DNA from: Gnomoniopsis sp. IMI 355080
Lineage: Eukaryota > Ascomycota > Sordariomycetes > Diaporthales > Gnomoniaceae
Assembly (NCBI GenBank): GCA_027946555.1
Contig: JAPEVC010000229.1
Span: forward strand, 1 to 55,160
Length of the DNA stretch: 55,160 bases
Direction: 5' to 3'
Position numbers and translations under genes: made by a program. Positions within the stretch are counted from its first letter, which is position 1; every line of letters starts with the position of its first letter. Under the pieces are notes generated by a model. The model searched no databases and had not been told where the DNA came from. It was given only the letters and a program-made list of their open reading frames with translations. This document shows positions 1 through 10,234 of the stretch, in pieces.

Positions 1-590
1 CTCCAGGCATCGCCATCTCGCCCTCCTCCGATCAGCCAACATTCCTCACCCCAACCACGCCCCTCTCGCAAGCGCCCCCGACGCCCTTCCCGGGAATGCA
101 ACCCCGCGACACGGTCGTTGACCTCCTTTCGGATTACATGTCACAGGACCAGATGCACGGCGTGGAGGATGCCGGCAACATGCCCGAGATGCCCGACATG
201 CACCACATGTCCACTCCGCTCTGCCAAAACCCCCCCTTTGGTCAATACGACGACTGGAATTCCATTTGCAGTACGATGGTCGACGACGTCAATGCGTCAC
301 GACAACAGAACGGACCGCCTCTGCCTCCCATACCGCATGAGCAGCATCAGCAGCAGCAGCAGCGCGCCGTGCGGAGATCTGATTATTGGACGCCTTCCGG
401 TGACGGGCCCGAGTCCATGTACGTCGACAACGTGCAGGCATGTGACCTAGCCAGTCTGCCGCCCCCGCCTTCGCTGCATGAGGGGACCCACGGCAGGAGG
501 AGTGACGTGTGGGCTTCGTCGGTGGATTATGAGGGGCTTGGGTATGAAGACGAGATTGCGCCGGCACCGCCGGCGTCAAATTGGTTGTGA
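1..590 (+). CDS. C-terminal part of an unrecognised protein (5' truncated)
   Basis: The reading frame is open from the window edge (first full codon at position 3) to the TGA at 588-590, so only the last ~195 residues are visible. The segment is low in complexity: proline/threonine-rich at first (LTPTTPLSQAPPTPFPG), then methionine- and acid-rich, then a short glutamine run (HEQHQQQQQ) and further proline stretches, ending NWL. No catalytic motif, membrane helix or cysteine pattern is seen. Such tails are common at the ends of fungal membrane transporters, receptors and regulators, so the function cannot be told from this part. The first in-frame ATG (96) is most likely internal, because the frame stays open upstream and its composition does not change there. 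Confidence 0.6.
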   Translation, partial: PGIAISPSSDQPTFLTPTTPLSQAPPTPFPGMQPRDTVVDLLSDYMSQDQMHGVEDAGNMPEMPDMHHMSTPLCQNPPFGQYDDWNSICSTMVDDVNASRQQNGPPLPPIPHEQHQQQQQRAVRRSDYWTPSGDGPESMYVDNVQACDLASLPPPPSLHEGTHGRRSDVWASSVDYEGLGYEDEIAPAPPASNWL

Positions 591-1382
591 GCGATTAGCA
601 ACGTGGCAGAATTTTTTATCTTTTATTTTGGATGCGGTCATCTGTATGGCGATTATTGCATATATTAATGATAATTGCTGGAGGAGCGTTGGATACCCAT
701 CAGGACGGTTTCGGATAAGACAAGAGGGAGCGTGGTTTGTGAATACTACCCTAGGGAGCTGGAAGAAGACGGGGATGATACCATTGAAGTTCTTGTGTGT
801 ATATATATTAATAGGGAGTCTCCGCGCGAGACAAACATAATCAAGGACCGCGGGCTATCGAGAGCGATGCATCAAATCGGACATGCAAGCGAGTGGACTT
901 CGACCTACTTCCTGCTTGACACGTATATGTTAAACCTTGAGGCTTCCGGGAGGTCGATAATTCATCAAGATGCGGAGACTAAATCAGTCATAGGATCCGT
1001 CAGTATGCGGACAATTTCCATTGTGTAAACGGGATCTTACAGAAGGTCTTCAACCCTGATCTGGAGCTTTTGTTCTTCGAGGGTGTATACTCACATATTG
1101 CTAGAAATTAATTTAATCCATCGCGCTCAAATATACGGTTCCGATTTGTCACCCTACGTCGTACAGCCTTTCGAGCACCTCGCGCTGAGCACCTCGCGCT
1201 GAGCATCAACGCTCTTCTCCGTACAATCATCTTTCGTGCTCATCAAGCAGAGAGGTTTGCGGAATGTTCAACGCCACAAGGGATACATGAAAGGGTGGAT
1301 TTGCTATGTGAGGAGGTGAAACAAGGGGACAACTATAGACATTGTGAAGCTCCAGACTAATACTAATTTGAACTTGAAAAGA
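591..1382. other. Intergenic region between converging 3' ends
   Basis: About 0.8 kb between the stop of the partial gene and the stop of the kinase gene on the other strand, so it holds two 3' UTRs. The overlapping frames at 478-840 and 675-1028 have no recognisable motif. The only structure seen is a perfect 14-bp tandem duplication at 1173-1200. Confidence 0.6.
1173..1200. repeat. 14-bp perfect tandem duplication
   Basis: GAGCACCTCGCGCT occurs twice head to tail (1173-1186 and 1187-1200) and is followed by a further GAGC. It lies in non-coding sequence and is probably a replication-slippage product. Confidence 0.9.
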
Positions 1383-2618
1383 TTATACAAGTGACTCCAG
1401 CAGCTCTATACTCTGATGGTCCAGGATAGCAACGCAATGCCTTTGGGAAATGGCATCGACAACCTCTTTAGGTTGCATCATGGGGCCCGCCAGCGCCCAA
1501 GCAAAGCCTTGCATCTGGTATTTGCGGTACTCCTGCTATAATGTTAGCAAGATGAGCTGGACTAGAATCCGGGCTAGTTTTCAAGATGATGAGAAATGAC
1601 TTACATCCCACACATCCTCAACATCAAACTTCGGACCTCCTGCCCTGTGGAGTTCACTCAAATAGAAGCCATACAACAACCTCTCATGCTCTCGTCTGTC
1701 ATCGACGGTTAAAGCACCTGTCATGAAGTAAGTCACATCATGTGCCGCTGAGCTGACATGTATACCTTGCCAATCCAAGAACCCCGGCCGGCCATTCATA
1801 TCAATAAACGTGTTTCCAACCTGCGTGTCACCGTGCACCATACACAGCATCTTCTCGTCCGTGGTCGCCCACAATGTCTCCATACACTTGACAATTCGCT
1901 CTCTGTCACGCCAAAAGATTTCCGGGATGGGCGGCCGCACAGCCGGGTCCGCAAACCGCGCGTCCCAGCTTTCGGGACTCATCATACCCTTGATCACATC
2001 CCGCAGACCAAACTCCCTCGGCACCCAGGGAAGCTCGGCCTGCTTCGCGCCCCAGGTGGAGGCGTGCAGCGTGGCCAATTGGGACAGCGCCGCGCGCACA
2101 CGTTCGACCGGCCAGGTCTGCAGCGGGTCTCCAAAGCTGTAGCCGTCGGCTTTGACGTCTTTTAGCACAATGATGCCCTGGCCTTTTCCGCTGGGATGGT
2201 CCACGCCGGCCCAGTATGCGGGAAGGAGGTAGAGACCTGGGATCTGCGGGGCAATGTGATGGTAGAACTGAGCCTCTAAACGGTAAACGCCGAAGAGCAT
2301 GGGCAGCAGGTCTACGAGTTGAGGATTGAAGCCGCCTTTGATGCAGAGATGGGTTGGTGGAAGGTTCCTAGATTTGGAATAGGTCACCTCGACTAGGACC
2401 TTGCTAGCGGAGCCATGGATGACTTCTTGAAATCTGAGTGTCTCGACCTTGACTTTGAGGATTTTCGATAGCCATGCCGGGGTGATGTCTTCGACGACGA
2501 GTGGCAGTGGGTCGCTGGCTCTACACTCGAGGGGCCTTGGGGGGTTGATCAGCTTCTCGGAGACAGTCGTCCACAGCCTTCCCAACCAGGACGGGAGAGA
2601 CCCCTGAGTGGTAATCAT
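1383..2618 (-). CDS. APH/choline-kinase-like phosphotransferase, two exons
   Basis: Predicted 388-residue soluble kinase-fold protein of the aminoglycoside phosphotransferase (APH)/ecdysteroid-kinase-like superfamily, which phosphorylates small molecules. Exon 1 is 2618-1605 and exon 2 is 1535-1383. The 69-bp intron (1604-1536) has a perfect GTAAGT donor and an ATAG acceptor; without splicing the frame would end in the intron. Visible motifs: catalytic loop VHGDTQVGNTF at residues 261-271 (Asp264 as base, Asn269 for metal) and GFLDWQG at 279-285 in the place of the DFG metal-binding motif. Lys94 in LCIKGG is the likely ATP-contacting lysine. The residue after HGD is Thr and the metal motif is DWQ, as is usual for fungal APH paralogues. 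The substrate cannot be deduced. No membrane segment or signal peptide is seen. Confidence 0.85.
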
Positions 2619-4111
2619 GGAAGGCGATCAGAAAATGATATGTATACGGATTTTCCGCAAGTGGAACTCAGTTGGTGAAAATTTTCGAAACCAACATCGA
2701 ACATCGAACCCGGACGGACACTAGATAAGCAGTATGCCGGAAAGCAATGAGACAGAAACCAGAAATTTCGAGGCAACTGTCGGACGATCCCCCCGGAGCA
2801 ACTGACATGTCCGAGACGATATTTCAGAATGTTGGGCCAGTGAGGAGTGCAGTTGGCAAGACTGACCGAACGCTTTTACGACCAATACAGCTGAAGCATC
2901 TCGCAGGGGCTTGGAACCAACAACCTACCTATTCAAGCTTGTCCAATTTGATCCACACAACACGATACTCGCCCTTCTACTGCAGACAGTTACTTTTTCC
3001 TTGTGGAGACGAATGCTCTGTTACGCACGTCACCAAACGCTCCCCACTATGTGCTGCATTGCTCAATGGTGTCTCGCGTCTGAGGCGCTGGCCTAAAAGA
3101 AAGGCTGCTGCGCCAAGCGGCCAGAACCGAGAACAGCTGGTCTTGATTCGTGGTGGATAGATGGGCCCCCGGTCATGCATCCCGGGGAGGGAACTTGACT
3201 GAGCTTGCAGTTCGTGGCCTTTGAGCGGAACACGCAAAAGAACGTCGCATTATCTGCATGAAGCAGTCTTCCTTAGGTGCAGGACCCGTCGCACCAGACT
3301 CCTCGCTTCTGCACTGTTCCTGGAACGGCCGGCGCAAAGCCTGTACGGAGTACAGCCCTGGCTGAAAATCTGGGTATATTTGGACGGCAGGGACGGCAAA
3401 AGAGGGGGGGCCAAAAATCAAAAGAAATGTCAAAAAAAACGGCAACAGCTAGCTTCGTTGTCGAGATGAGTCTCGCCCCTCTCTCTCTCTGAACTCAAGT
3501 TTTCAGTGCTCAGAACATGTTCCACACAGGCTGAAATACGCTGCTGGCGTGACCAAATTTACCAGCAATCTGGTAATCGCACAACCAACAGGTCCGTGGG
3601 TGCTCGGTAACCTGCATCTTCGTGGCACTCGGGCCGTTGCAAGAAATCAGAGGACGGGCCGTGCCCGCAAATACTCGGAATACTGGGCCCACTGGGGGGC
3701 CCATCGTGTGATACCAGAAGGGTACAAGATTGCATGTGGTAGACGCCCAACGAGACGACAGGGTGAGTTGCACCCTCCCAATGACTACCTAGGTAGGCAT
3801 GCGATCTCTGATGTCAAGCGACACATCGAATTTCGAAAAAGCGCAAGTACCGTACGTCGATCCATGACATGGGGTTGTTTTCTTTCAAGGATTTCTGTGC
3901 CTCCTGGGGTCTTTGCATCCGCGTTGATTGAGGTGCAGACGTGAGGTCCATGTCGAGTGGTGCTGGCTTTTACTTGTTGCAGACAAGCTAAGAATTTCGC
4001 AATATAATGGCGTTGGGCGCCGCCGTCTTGTCCAGGCTGAGAGCAAGCCGCCACTCAAGCCTCTTGTGTATTATCCAGTGTTGAAAGAAGTTCATATTCT
4101 TTTCAGCAACA
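2619..4111. other. Divergent intergenic region
   Basis: About 1.5 kb between two divergently transcribed genes (kinase left, rhodopsin-fold receptor right), so it should hold both promoters. Several short open frames occur on both strands, but they overlap each other, lack motifs and carry no convincing intron. A CCTAGG-centred palindrome lies at 3785-3796. No TATA box is evident. Confidence 0.55.
3785..3796. repeat. CTACCTAGGTAG palindrome
   Basis: Perfect 12-bp palindrome centred on CCTAGG in the divergent intergenic region. It is one of several related palindromes in non-coding parts of the window (see also 14420-14435, 31417-31424 and 47841-47854). Confidence 0.85.
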
Positions 4112-5609
4112 ATGAGCTTGACTGGCTTGATGCCAGCCCCCGAGGGCGAGACTCCAGACTTCTATGGCACCTCGGGTCTTCAGGTCACCATCCTCGTGGT
4201 GTACATTACAACTTCCGTCCTCGCTACGATCGGCTTAATCGTGAGGCTGTACACCAATGTGTTCCTGATCAGAAAATTGGGACTGGATGCTTGTAAGTAG
4301 AAAGCAATCACAAGAGTGAAGTCGTTGTATGCATACATACTGACCCCTTTGCTTCTCATCATAGTCTTGCTCGTCGCAGCATGGGCGGTGTATCTCGCAT
4401 CTTTTATCGGTATGGTAAAAGTAATGCCATGCGGCTTCGGTAAACACCTCTGGAGCGTAACTGCAGAAGGCCTACAGTGCTACAAGAATGTACGTCAGCC
4501 CTCCATCGAAATACTTACGCTCTGACTGACTCCAAAGCCCCACAGGTACTCCTCTTCTTGGGTGTCACTTACTTCTGGCCACCCACACTCGCCAAACTCT
4601 CCCTCATCGTCCTGTACCACCGTATCAATCCAAAATATCACTTCCGTCTAGCTCTCTACGCCATCGCCTTCATCTGCACAGTCTACACACTCGTCTTCAC
4701 TATCATCTTGTCCATCCCATGCAACCCGATGAAAACAACCAGCACGACATGCCTCAACAACCTCGCTTTAGCACAGGCCATCTTGAACATCAGCACCGAC
4801 GGTGTGCTGATCATCATGCCGATCATTATGCTTTGGGACCTGCAAATGGAGAGGAAGCAGAAATTTGCTGTGGGCTGTATCCTCGCTTTGGGTTCTGGGT
4901 AAGACGCCTCCCACCCTCCTCCAACTTACTCCTTGTCCTTCTATGTATCTTCTGAGGCAAAATTCGTTCGAGGCGCTAACATGAAGCCCACACCCACAGC
5001 GCCATGATAGCATCCTGCGTGCGCATCGCCTATGTGCGTGCCATGCAGAACAATCCTGATGTCCTCTACACACAAGGCAGCGCAGCCGTGTGGTCCGCTG
5101 TGGAGATCAACATTGGCATCCTGTGCAACTGCCTCGCGATGCTCAAACCCTTTGTGAGGCGGCACATGCCGTGGCTCAGGTCGCTGGTCGGCGCTCGCAG
5201 CAGCGAGGGCCACGGATATGTGGACAGTAACGGGAAGGGTAAAATAGGAGAGAGTAACAGTCGTCGTGAGAGCCGAAAGAGCGGGGGCAGGTATGAGCTA
5301 CATAGTTTTGGACGGGATCGGGGGTTCGGAAAGGAGACCAAAGGTGACGCGGACGGTGTGATGAGTGAGGCTAGGGTGGGCGCCATTAGTAGCAGTGGTA
5401 GTGAGGATTCTTTGCACGAGCATGGACTCGGGCACAAGGGAATCTTGGTCACCACGACGGTGGCGATGGGAAGGTCGAGTCAGGGTGACGTGAGTGAGGA
5501 TGATATTCTGCTACGAGAACGCAGCAGCAGTTTCGCTGCGATCTCTTCGGGGGGAAGGAACATCGCGATCGCCTCCGTGCCAGCCGCTAGGATTGCGATT
5601 GCGAGGTGA
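4112..5609 (+). CDS. Seven-transmembrane fungal rhodopsin-fold (PTH11-like) membrane protein
   Basis: Predicted 422-residue integral membrane protein of the fungal rhodopsin family (Fung_rhodopsin), which includes PTH11-like receptor candidates but lacks an N-terminal CFEM domain here. Exons: 4112-4292, 4365-4489, 4546-4898 and 5000-5609. The introns start GTAAGT, GTACGT and GTAAGA and end TAG, CAG and CAG, and the phases are consistent. Seven hydrophobic helices can be followed: about residues 24-48, 62-80, 103-129, 136-160, 173-197, 206-228 and 244-268. Family hallmarks are the TLAKLSLIVLYHRI helix, PCNP before the loop, the IIMPIIMLWDL helix and WSAVEINIGILCNCLAMLKP in helix 7. Helix 7 is followed by a ~150-residue Ser/Gly/charged cytoplasmic tail. 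The ligand and coupling are unknown. The gene converges with the ZGRF1-type gene downstream. Confidence 0.88.
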
Positions 5610-5932
5610 CGGGTGTGAAGAGTCAACATCCTCTAGAAGAATAGGCGAAAATGAAGGCATAGATTGTTGTATCGCCAGACTAATTAGAATCTTGTTGATC
5701 AGCAATACTGATGGTCAAGTACTTGAGCTCGACTTACAGCCAGCTCCAACGTGTTCGTCTGCCAGATATAGCATCTGATTTTCAGCAAGCTACTTGCAAG
5801 TGGAACTGATACCAGAACCTTCCGCGAAACAGTGTTAATTTTCCCCGTTGATGAGCATGGCTGATCCTGTGCTGTTTCATTGGGCGAGGTCTTTGTTAGG
5901 TCGTGCTCTATATACGAAGTTCTGCTGCTCTC
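5610..5932. other. Short intergenic region between converging genes
   Basis: About 0.3 kb separating two convergent stops. It should hold both polyadenylation regions. No further element is seen. Confidence 0.6.
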
Positions 5933-8900
5933 TTAACCAGGCCTACCGCTCTCCAACAAATCGAAAGCCTCCCTACTCCACGGTCCTTCGCCCTTCGCCG
6001 ACTGAAACCCTGGAAATGTCATCTTCTTCTTGGGCCTCTCTGGCTCTTTAGGCGGCTCTTCAATTGGCGTCAACGAGAAGTCCGCTGTAGATATTGGGAC
6101 CATCGCAAACGGCTGAGTTGGGGGCAGCATTCGCTGTGGGACTGGGCCCTTCGCGTCAGCCTTGACTGCTGCCTTGCGGCCGCGGGATGCCGGGTTCGCT
6201 ATACGGGCGTTGGGCGCGGACTTCGTGCTGCTTCCTGCTGGTGTTGGGTCGTTGCTAATCGCAGGTTGAAGCGGTTCAATGGTAATATTGTTGATTCGCC
6301 TTGTGGCTGAGACTGTGCGATGCAGACCAACTCGGTGGTGCCTCTCTGCTGGCAAGGTGTGCTCTTGATCTGCACGAGCACCCTCTTTCACATCTAAGCC
6401 GGGTTTAGCGGTCTGTGCCTTTGCAGTGTCGACCAATCCACTGCTGGAGCGAGAGAGGGCGCGAGTGAGCTTGGTCGGTGGCACCTGATTGGACTCTATC
6501 TCCACATCTTTCACGCCCGGTCGATCGCATTGGAGGTTTGATTCGTTGTCACTTTGAGCTGTGTTGACTTTGACTTTGGTGGGCGGCTTGAAATTTGGGG
6601 TCTGCCGTCGAACAGCAGCCGACGGCGGCTTCTCTGCGCTCACTTCGACTTGCTCCGGTCTTCTCTGCTCCGTGTCCGCATTGGCTGTGTTAAAGGATTG
6701 CATTTGCAGAGCAGGAACTGGGTTTGGTTCAGGAGCCCTGCAAGCCGGCAAGCTAGGCAAAGCCGCAGGCCCAGCCTCGATGAGGGCCTCAATCTCATTC
6801 TCCTTGGACACCTCGTGTAACTTCGATGCGAAAACATTGCTCGTGTTTTGATGTTGTTTAGCAGCTATGGACTTCATCGACGGTGGAATGACTGGTATGA
6901 CGGTTGAGACCTTGGTCGCTGAAATCATTGCTTCGTCCGCAGCTGGTTCTGCAACATCTTCTGACTGCTCAGGTGCGAGTTGTATAACTCCTGACGTAGC
7001 CGATGTCTGTCGCTCGTAGTAAGGACTGGCTGGTTCCGTACGTTTGGTGGCTGTCGCCGAACCGACCCTAGGTGAGTCTCGGTATTCAGACTGCGGGATC
7101 TCAGTCCTAGCTGGATCCTCAGAGACTTCTACTCCATTGCCCGGCATGTGATCTTCCGGGATCAACGAGGTAGACGCAGTTTCGGGAAGTTGAGCATTAC
7201 ATCCGCCCTTCGGCAACCGCGTATCGACAGCCATTTCATCCGCCTCGACCATCATTTGCAGTACATCTGAGGTAGCAACCGGCATCTGCTCATGGATGGA
7301 AGCTAACAGAGAATCAGAAGATGGCTCTATAGCAGCATGGCATTCAGTCCTTCTTGGGATGGACTCGGTCGCGGGAGAAGACAGAATACCAAAGGGCATC
7401 CCGATCCCTCTAAAACCGAGAGGTGCCTTCGTCGCCGAGAGATTGAAGCCAATAAGCTCCCTGCTCTTGACGCTGTTCTTGATCTTCTCCAGACGAGGTC
7501 GACCCTTTGAAATTTTGGGGTTCATCTTCTTGCGGGAGCCCCTGGAGCTTGGCTCCTCTTCAGAGTCCTCTTGTTCGCTTGGCAGAGGCGCCGCTTCAGG
7601 TTCCGTAGCCCGATTGCGTAGCTTGCGAGTCGCCATTCGACGCTTGACCGGCTGTTCATCCTCTGATTCGACATCAAAGTCTTGCTCCTGCACAAGAGAC
7701 TTCCTCTTGGTAGCTGTTCTCGCTTGCCTGGACTTTGCCTGTTTCTTCGGAAGGACTTCACCAGAATCGGACCCAATTTCATCTTGATCCGGGGCCTCCA
7801 GATCTTTCGACTTTTCCTTGGTACTTTGCTTGGATTTGTGTTGCTTCGTCAAAGGCTTCAGATTGTTGTCAAAGTCGATGTCCAGTGGTTCATCCACGCT
7901 GCCCTCTACCCATTCTGGGGCGGCGGAGGGAGCATCTAGCTCATCGCTCTCGTCAAGCACCACATTTCGCAGAAATGCACGTGGCCTCTTGGCTGGCTGA
8001 CCTACCTTGTTCGTACCTTTCGCATCGTCTGCCGACTGTCGCTCGTCAGGAACATCCTCAGAGTTTAAACGGCGCCTTTGATCAGCTTTTCGAGGTGCCC
8101 TGACCACTACACTTGAAGCCACACGAGCTGGAAGTTCTAATTGTTCTTCAGGGGAAGACGAAGGTAGGCGGTATGGATCAGAGTCTTTTTCCTGAGGTGA
8201 TCCAGTGTGGACCATGTTCACAGCGTCGTCTACCAGCTTCACGGTGGGACCTTCAATGTCCAACTGGAAAGCATCTCTGAAGTCGTCCCCTTGATTGGAT
8301 GTCATAAAATTCATGTCGTCAGCTGGGTCTCCAGCTTCTCGAGTCCGAGGTAATCTGGCTGATAGAGCGGGTGGAGAAGATGCTAGCCTGGATGAGTCAT
8401 CCTCCACTCCTAATTCCTTAGATATCTTTCGCTGGATCACAGTTCTGTCATCATTCTTCCTAGCCGAGCCGTCTTGAGGGCGCGGTGATGTTGGTGGCGG
8501 GAACTGGTCATCTTCCCCGAGTTGTATTGAGCTAGCGTTTCGAGCAGGTTGCTTGCTATGCCGACCCCGTTCTTCGGATTTTGACCCTCTATGTGCCTCA
8601 AGTGACAGAGATGAGGTATCCTTTTCGGGCTCTCCAAGCTCCGTTGAATCGGCACGCGGTAAGCCTAGGTTGCCCTTCGGGTGGGAGTCTCTCTGATGAG
8701 GTTTTTCGTATGGTAGAGGGGATGGAGAACGGAAAGAATAGTCAGTTTCTTCAATCTCCATGGCCTTTTTGGCATCACAGGGTATCCTGGAGGCAGCGCT
8801 AGACTGTTCATGGGGCCTCCTATGCAAGTCAGACATCATCATGAGTCCTCGCTTCTTGCGTGATTTGATTCTTAGTTCCGTGACAGGTATGGTTGGCGCC

Positions 8901-10234
8901 CTTGCAGGAAATGTCGCAGCTTCGAGGTGGTCATCAATTTTCGCGGCCGAGGGTTTGGCTACGGCCCTTTTGGCAACGGACTGTGTCGTGTTCGACTTCT
9001 TCGACCTCTCGTTTCTTTCCTGGATCTTGGAAACCTTTTCAGTACCCAAATTCTTATCGAACACATCATCAACTCGATCGTTTGTTGTTCTTCTGGTGTC
9101 CGGACCATACCCTGACGAGGCCGCTGCCGGTTTGTCATCGGTCTTGTGGACTTTTTGTTGTTTAGCTGCCTTTTTCTCGGCTCTAGATGAACGCAGAGAC
9201 TCCTTCGCTGGAGTCGTATCCGGACTGCCGATATCAATCACTTCAACATCTATCGGTGCTGGTTCCCCCCATCGTTCAATTCCTTGCTTTCGTGGCAGAC
9301 CGCGTTTCTTCTTGTGTCCGACCGGCTCTTCATCATCTTCCCCATCACGGTGATTCAGCGCATTACTTTTCGCACTTTCAGTTGGTATGGGTCTCTCTCT
9401 AGGCTGGTTGAAATGTCGTGACACCTTTGGCTGATCTCGCAACGGTGGCCTAGGCTCCTCTTGTACAGTTCGAGTCGTAATATCATCGTCCTCCTGGCTG
9501 GGATCAGCCTCACGAATCTGTCGACGCCTGACAAGTGGCACTGAGCTTGTTGGCGTAGCACTCAAGGTCAGGGCTTGTCCGAAGAGTGCCGACGCATATC
9601 CGCTCTTACTCGGTGGCGGGTCATACTTTCTCCGTTTCACAGCTGGTTGATCGGGTGAATCCGCAGCCTGTTGCCTCTGCTCAAAGGGCGATTCCTCCGG
9701 TGCTATCGCCCTTCCATGGTGCCCTGAGGGTGTTCCGATGACTTGGTGAAGGGAACGATGTCGAATCTGAGCGTGTTCAGGCAGCATGGAACGTGTTGCT
9801 ACAGGTCGGACCACGGTTCGAGGCAATGTGCTGGAGGCGGGTGTGCGAGCCACAGCCTGCATTTGGCGATGCTGTTTCTCCTTGGCCCTTTTTTCAAGCA
9901 GTTCTGAGAGGTCTTGCTCGCAACGCGAGGACAATTCCTGAACTTGGACAATGACGCCACCACGCTCAAGTTGAACCTCCTCGCCCTCAACGAGATCCCA
10001 GTCATGACGCCAATGCATGTCGCCGACAAAATTCCCGCGGTCATCATACACCATGACTCGATTGTTGAAAGTATGGTATTTGAGGCGGCCATCCTGCCAG
10101 CGTTTCTGCTTGCGGCGCAGGTCGTGGGTGAAGAGACAAATAAACTCAAGCACCGCAGCGGACGTAGGCGGAGGGCTGGAATGCCCGGCTGCAGACATAA
10201 TGGGCGCGTCTGGCGATGCAGATGGCAAGGCCAA
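5933..10234 (-). CDS. ZGRF1-like N-terminal (DUF2439) domain protein, Mte1/Dbl2 type
   Basis: Uninterrupted 1433-residue protein. Residues ~26-105 carry the ZGRF1-like N-terminal domain (DUF2439): the stretch VLEFICLFTHDLRRKQKRWQ, followed by DGRLKYHTFNNRVMVYDDRG and DWDLVEGEEVQLE. The remaining ~1300 residues are largely disordered, rich in Ser, Pro, Glu and Lys/Arg, with many basic clusters fitting nuclear localisation. The C-terminus holds a separate conserved-looking box (KKKMTFPGFQSAKGEGPWSR, then EAFDLLES). Known family members are yeast Mte1 and fission-yeast Dbl2, which recruit and regulate Mph1/Fml1-type helicases at D-loops, telomeres and stalled forks; animal ZGRF1 has its own helicase domain, which is absent here. 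A role in recombination control is inferred from the domain. The ATG at 10234 is used; an in-frame ATG 12 codons later (MSAAGHSS) could equally be the start, since the domain begins after it. Confidence 0.85.
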   Translation of the reverse strand: MALPSASPDAPIMSAAGHSSPPPTSAAVLEFICLFTHDLRRKQKRWQDGRLKYHTFNNRVMVYDDRGNFVGDMHWRHDWDLVEGEEVQLERGGVIVQVQELSSRCEQDLSELLEKRAKEKQHRQMQAVARTPASSTLPRTVVRPVATRSMLPEHAQIRHRSLHQVIGTPSGHHGRAIAPEESPFEQRQQAADSPDQPAVKRRKYDPPPSKSGYASALFGQALTLSATPTSSVPLVRRRQIREADPSQEDDDITTRTVQEEPRPPLRDQPKVSRHFNQPRERPIPTESAKSNALNHRDGEDDEEPVGHKKKRGLPRKQGIERWGEPAPIDVEVIDIGSPDTTPAKESLRSSRAEKKAAKQQKVHKTDDKPAAASSGYGPDTRRTTNDRVDDVFDKNLGTEKVSKIQERNERSKKSNTTQSVAKRAVAKPSAAKIDDHLEAATFPARAPTIPVTELRIKSRKKRGLMMMSDLHRRPHEQSSAASRIPCDAKKAMEIEETDYSFRSPSPLPYEKPHQRDSHPKGNLGLPRADSTELGEPEKDTSSLSLEAHRGSKSEERGRHSKQPARNASSIQLGEDDQFPPPTSPRPQDGSARKNDDRTVIQRKISKELGVEDDSSRLASSPPALSARLPRTREAGDPADDMNFMTSNQGDDFRDAFQLDIEGPTVKLVDDAVNMVHTGSPQEKDSDPYRLPSSSPEEQLELPARVASSVVVRAPRKADQRRRLNSEDVPDERQSADDAKGTNKVGQPAKRPRAFLRNVVLDESDELDAPSAAPEWVEGSVDEPLDIDFDNNLKPLTKQHKSKQSTKEKSKDLEAPDQDEIGSDSGEVLPKKQAKSRQARTATKRKSLVQEQDFDVESEDEQPVKRRMATRKLRNRATEPEAAPLPSEQEDSEEEPSSRGSRKKMNPKISKGRPRLEKIKNSVKSRELIGFNLSATKAPLGFRGIGMPFGILSSPATESIPRRTECHAAIEPSSDSLLASIHEQMPVATSDVLQMMVEADEMAVDTRLPKGGCNAQLPETASTSLIPEDHMPGNGVEVSEDPARTEIPQSEYRDSPRVGSATATKRTEPASPYYERQTSATSGVIQLAPEQSEDVAEPAADEAMISATKVSTVIPVIPPSMKSIAAKQHQNTSNVFASKLHEVSKENEIEALIEAGPAALPSLPACRAPEPNPVPALQMQSFNTANADTEQRRPEQVEVSAEKPPSAAVRRQTPNFKPPTKVKVNTAQSDNESNLQCDRPGVKDVEIESNQVPPTKLTRALSRSSSGLVDTAKAQTAKPGLDVKEGARADQEHTLPAERHHRVGLHRTVSATRRINNITIEPLQPAISNDPTPAGSSTKSAPNARIANPASRGRKAAVKADAKGPVPQRMLPPTQPFAMVPISTADFSLTPIEEPPKEPERPKKKMTFPGFQSAKGEGPWSREAFDLLESGRPG

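Noticed and set aside
3173..3445. 90-codon reverse frame with a signal-peptide-like start
   Set aside because: The hydrophobic start and a few cysteines tempted an effector call, but the frame overlaps other frames in a divergent promoter region and the cysteine pattern is not ordered.
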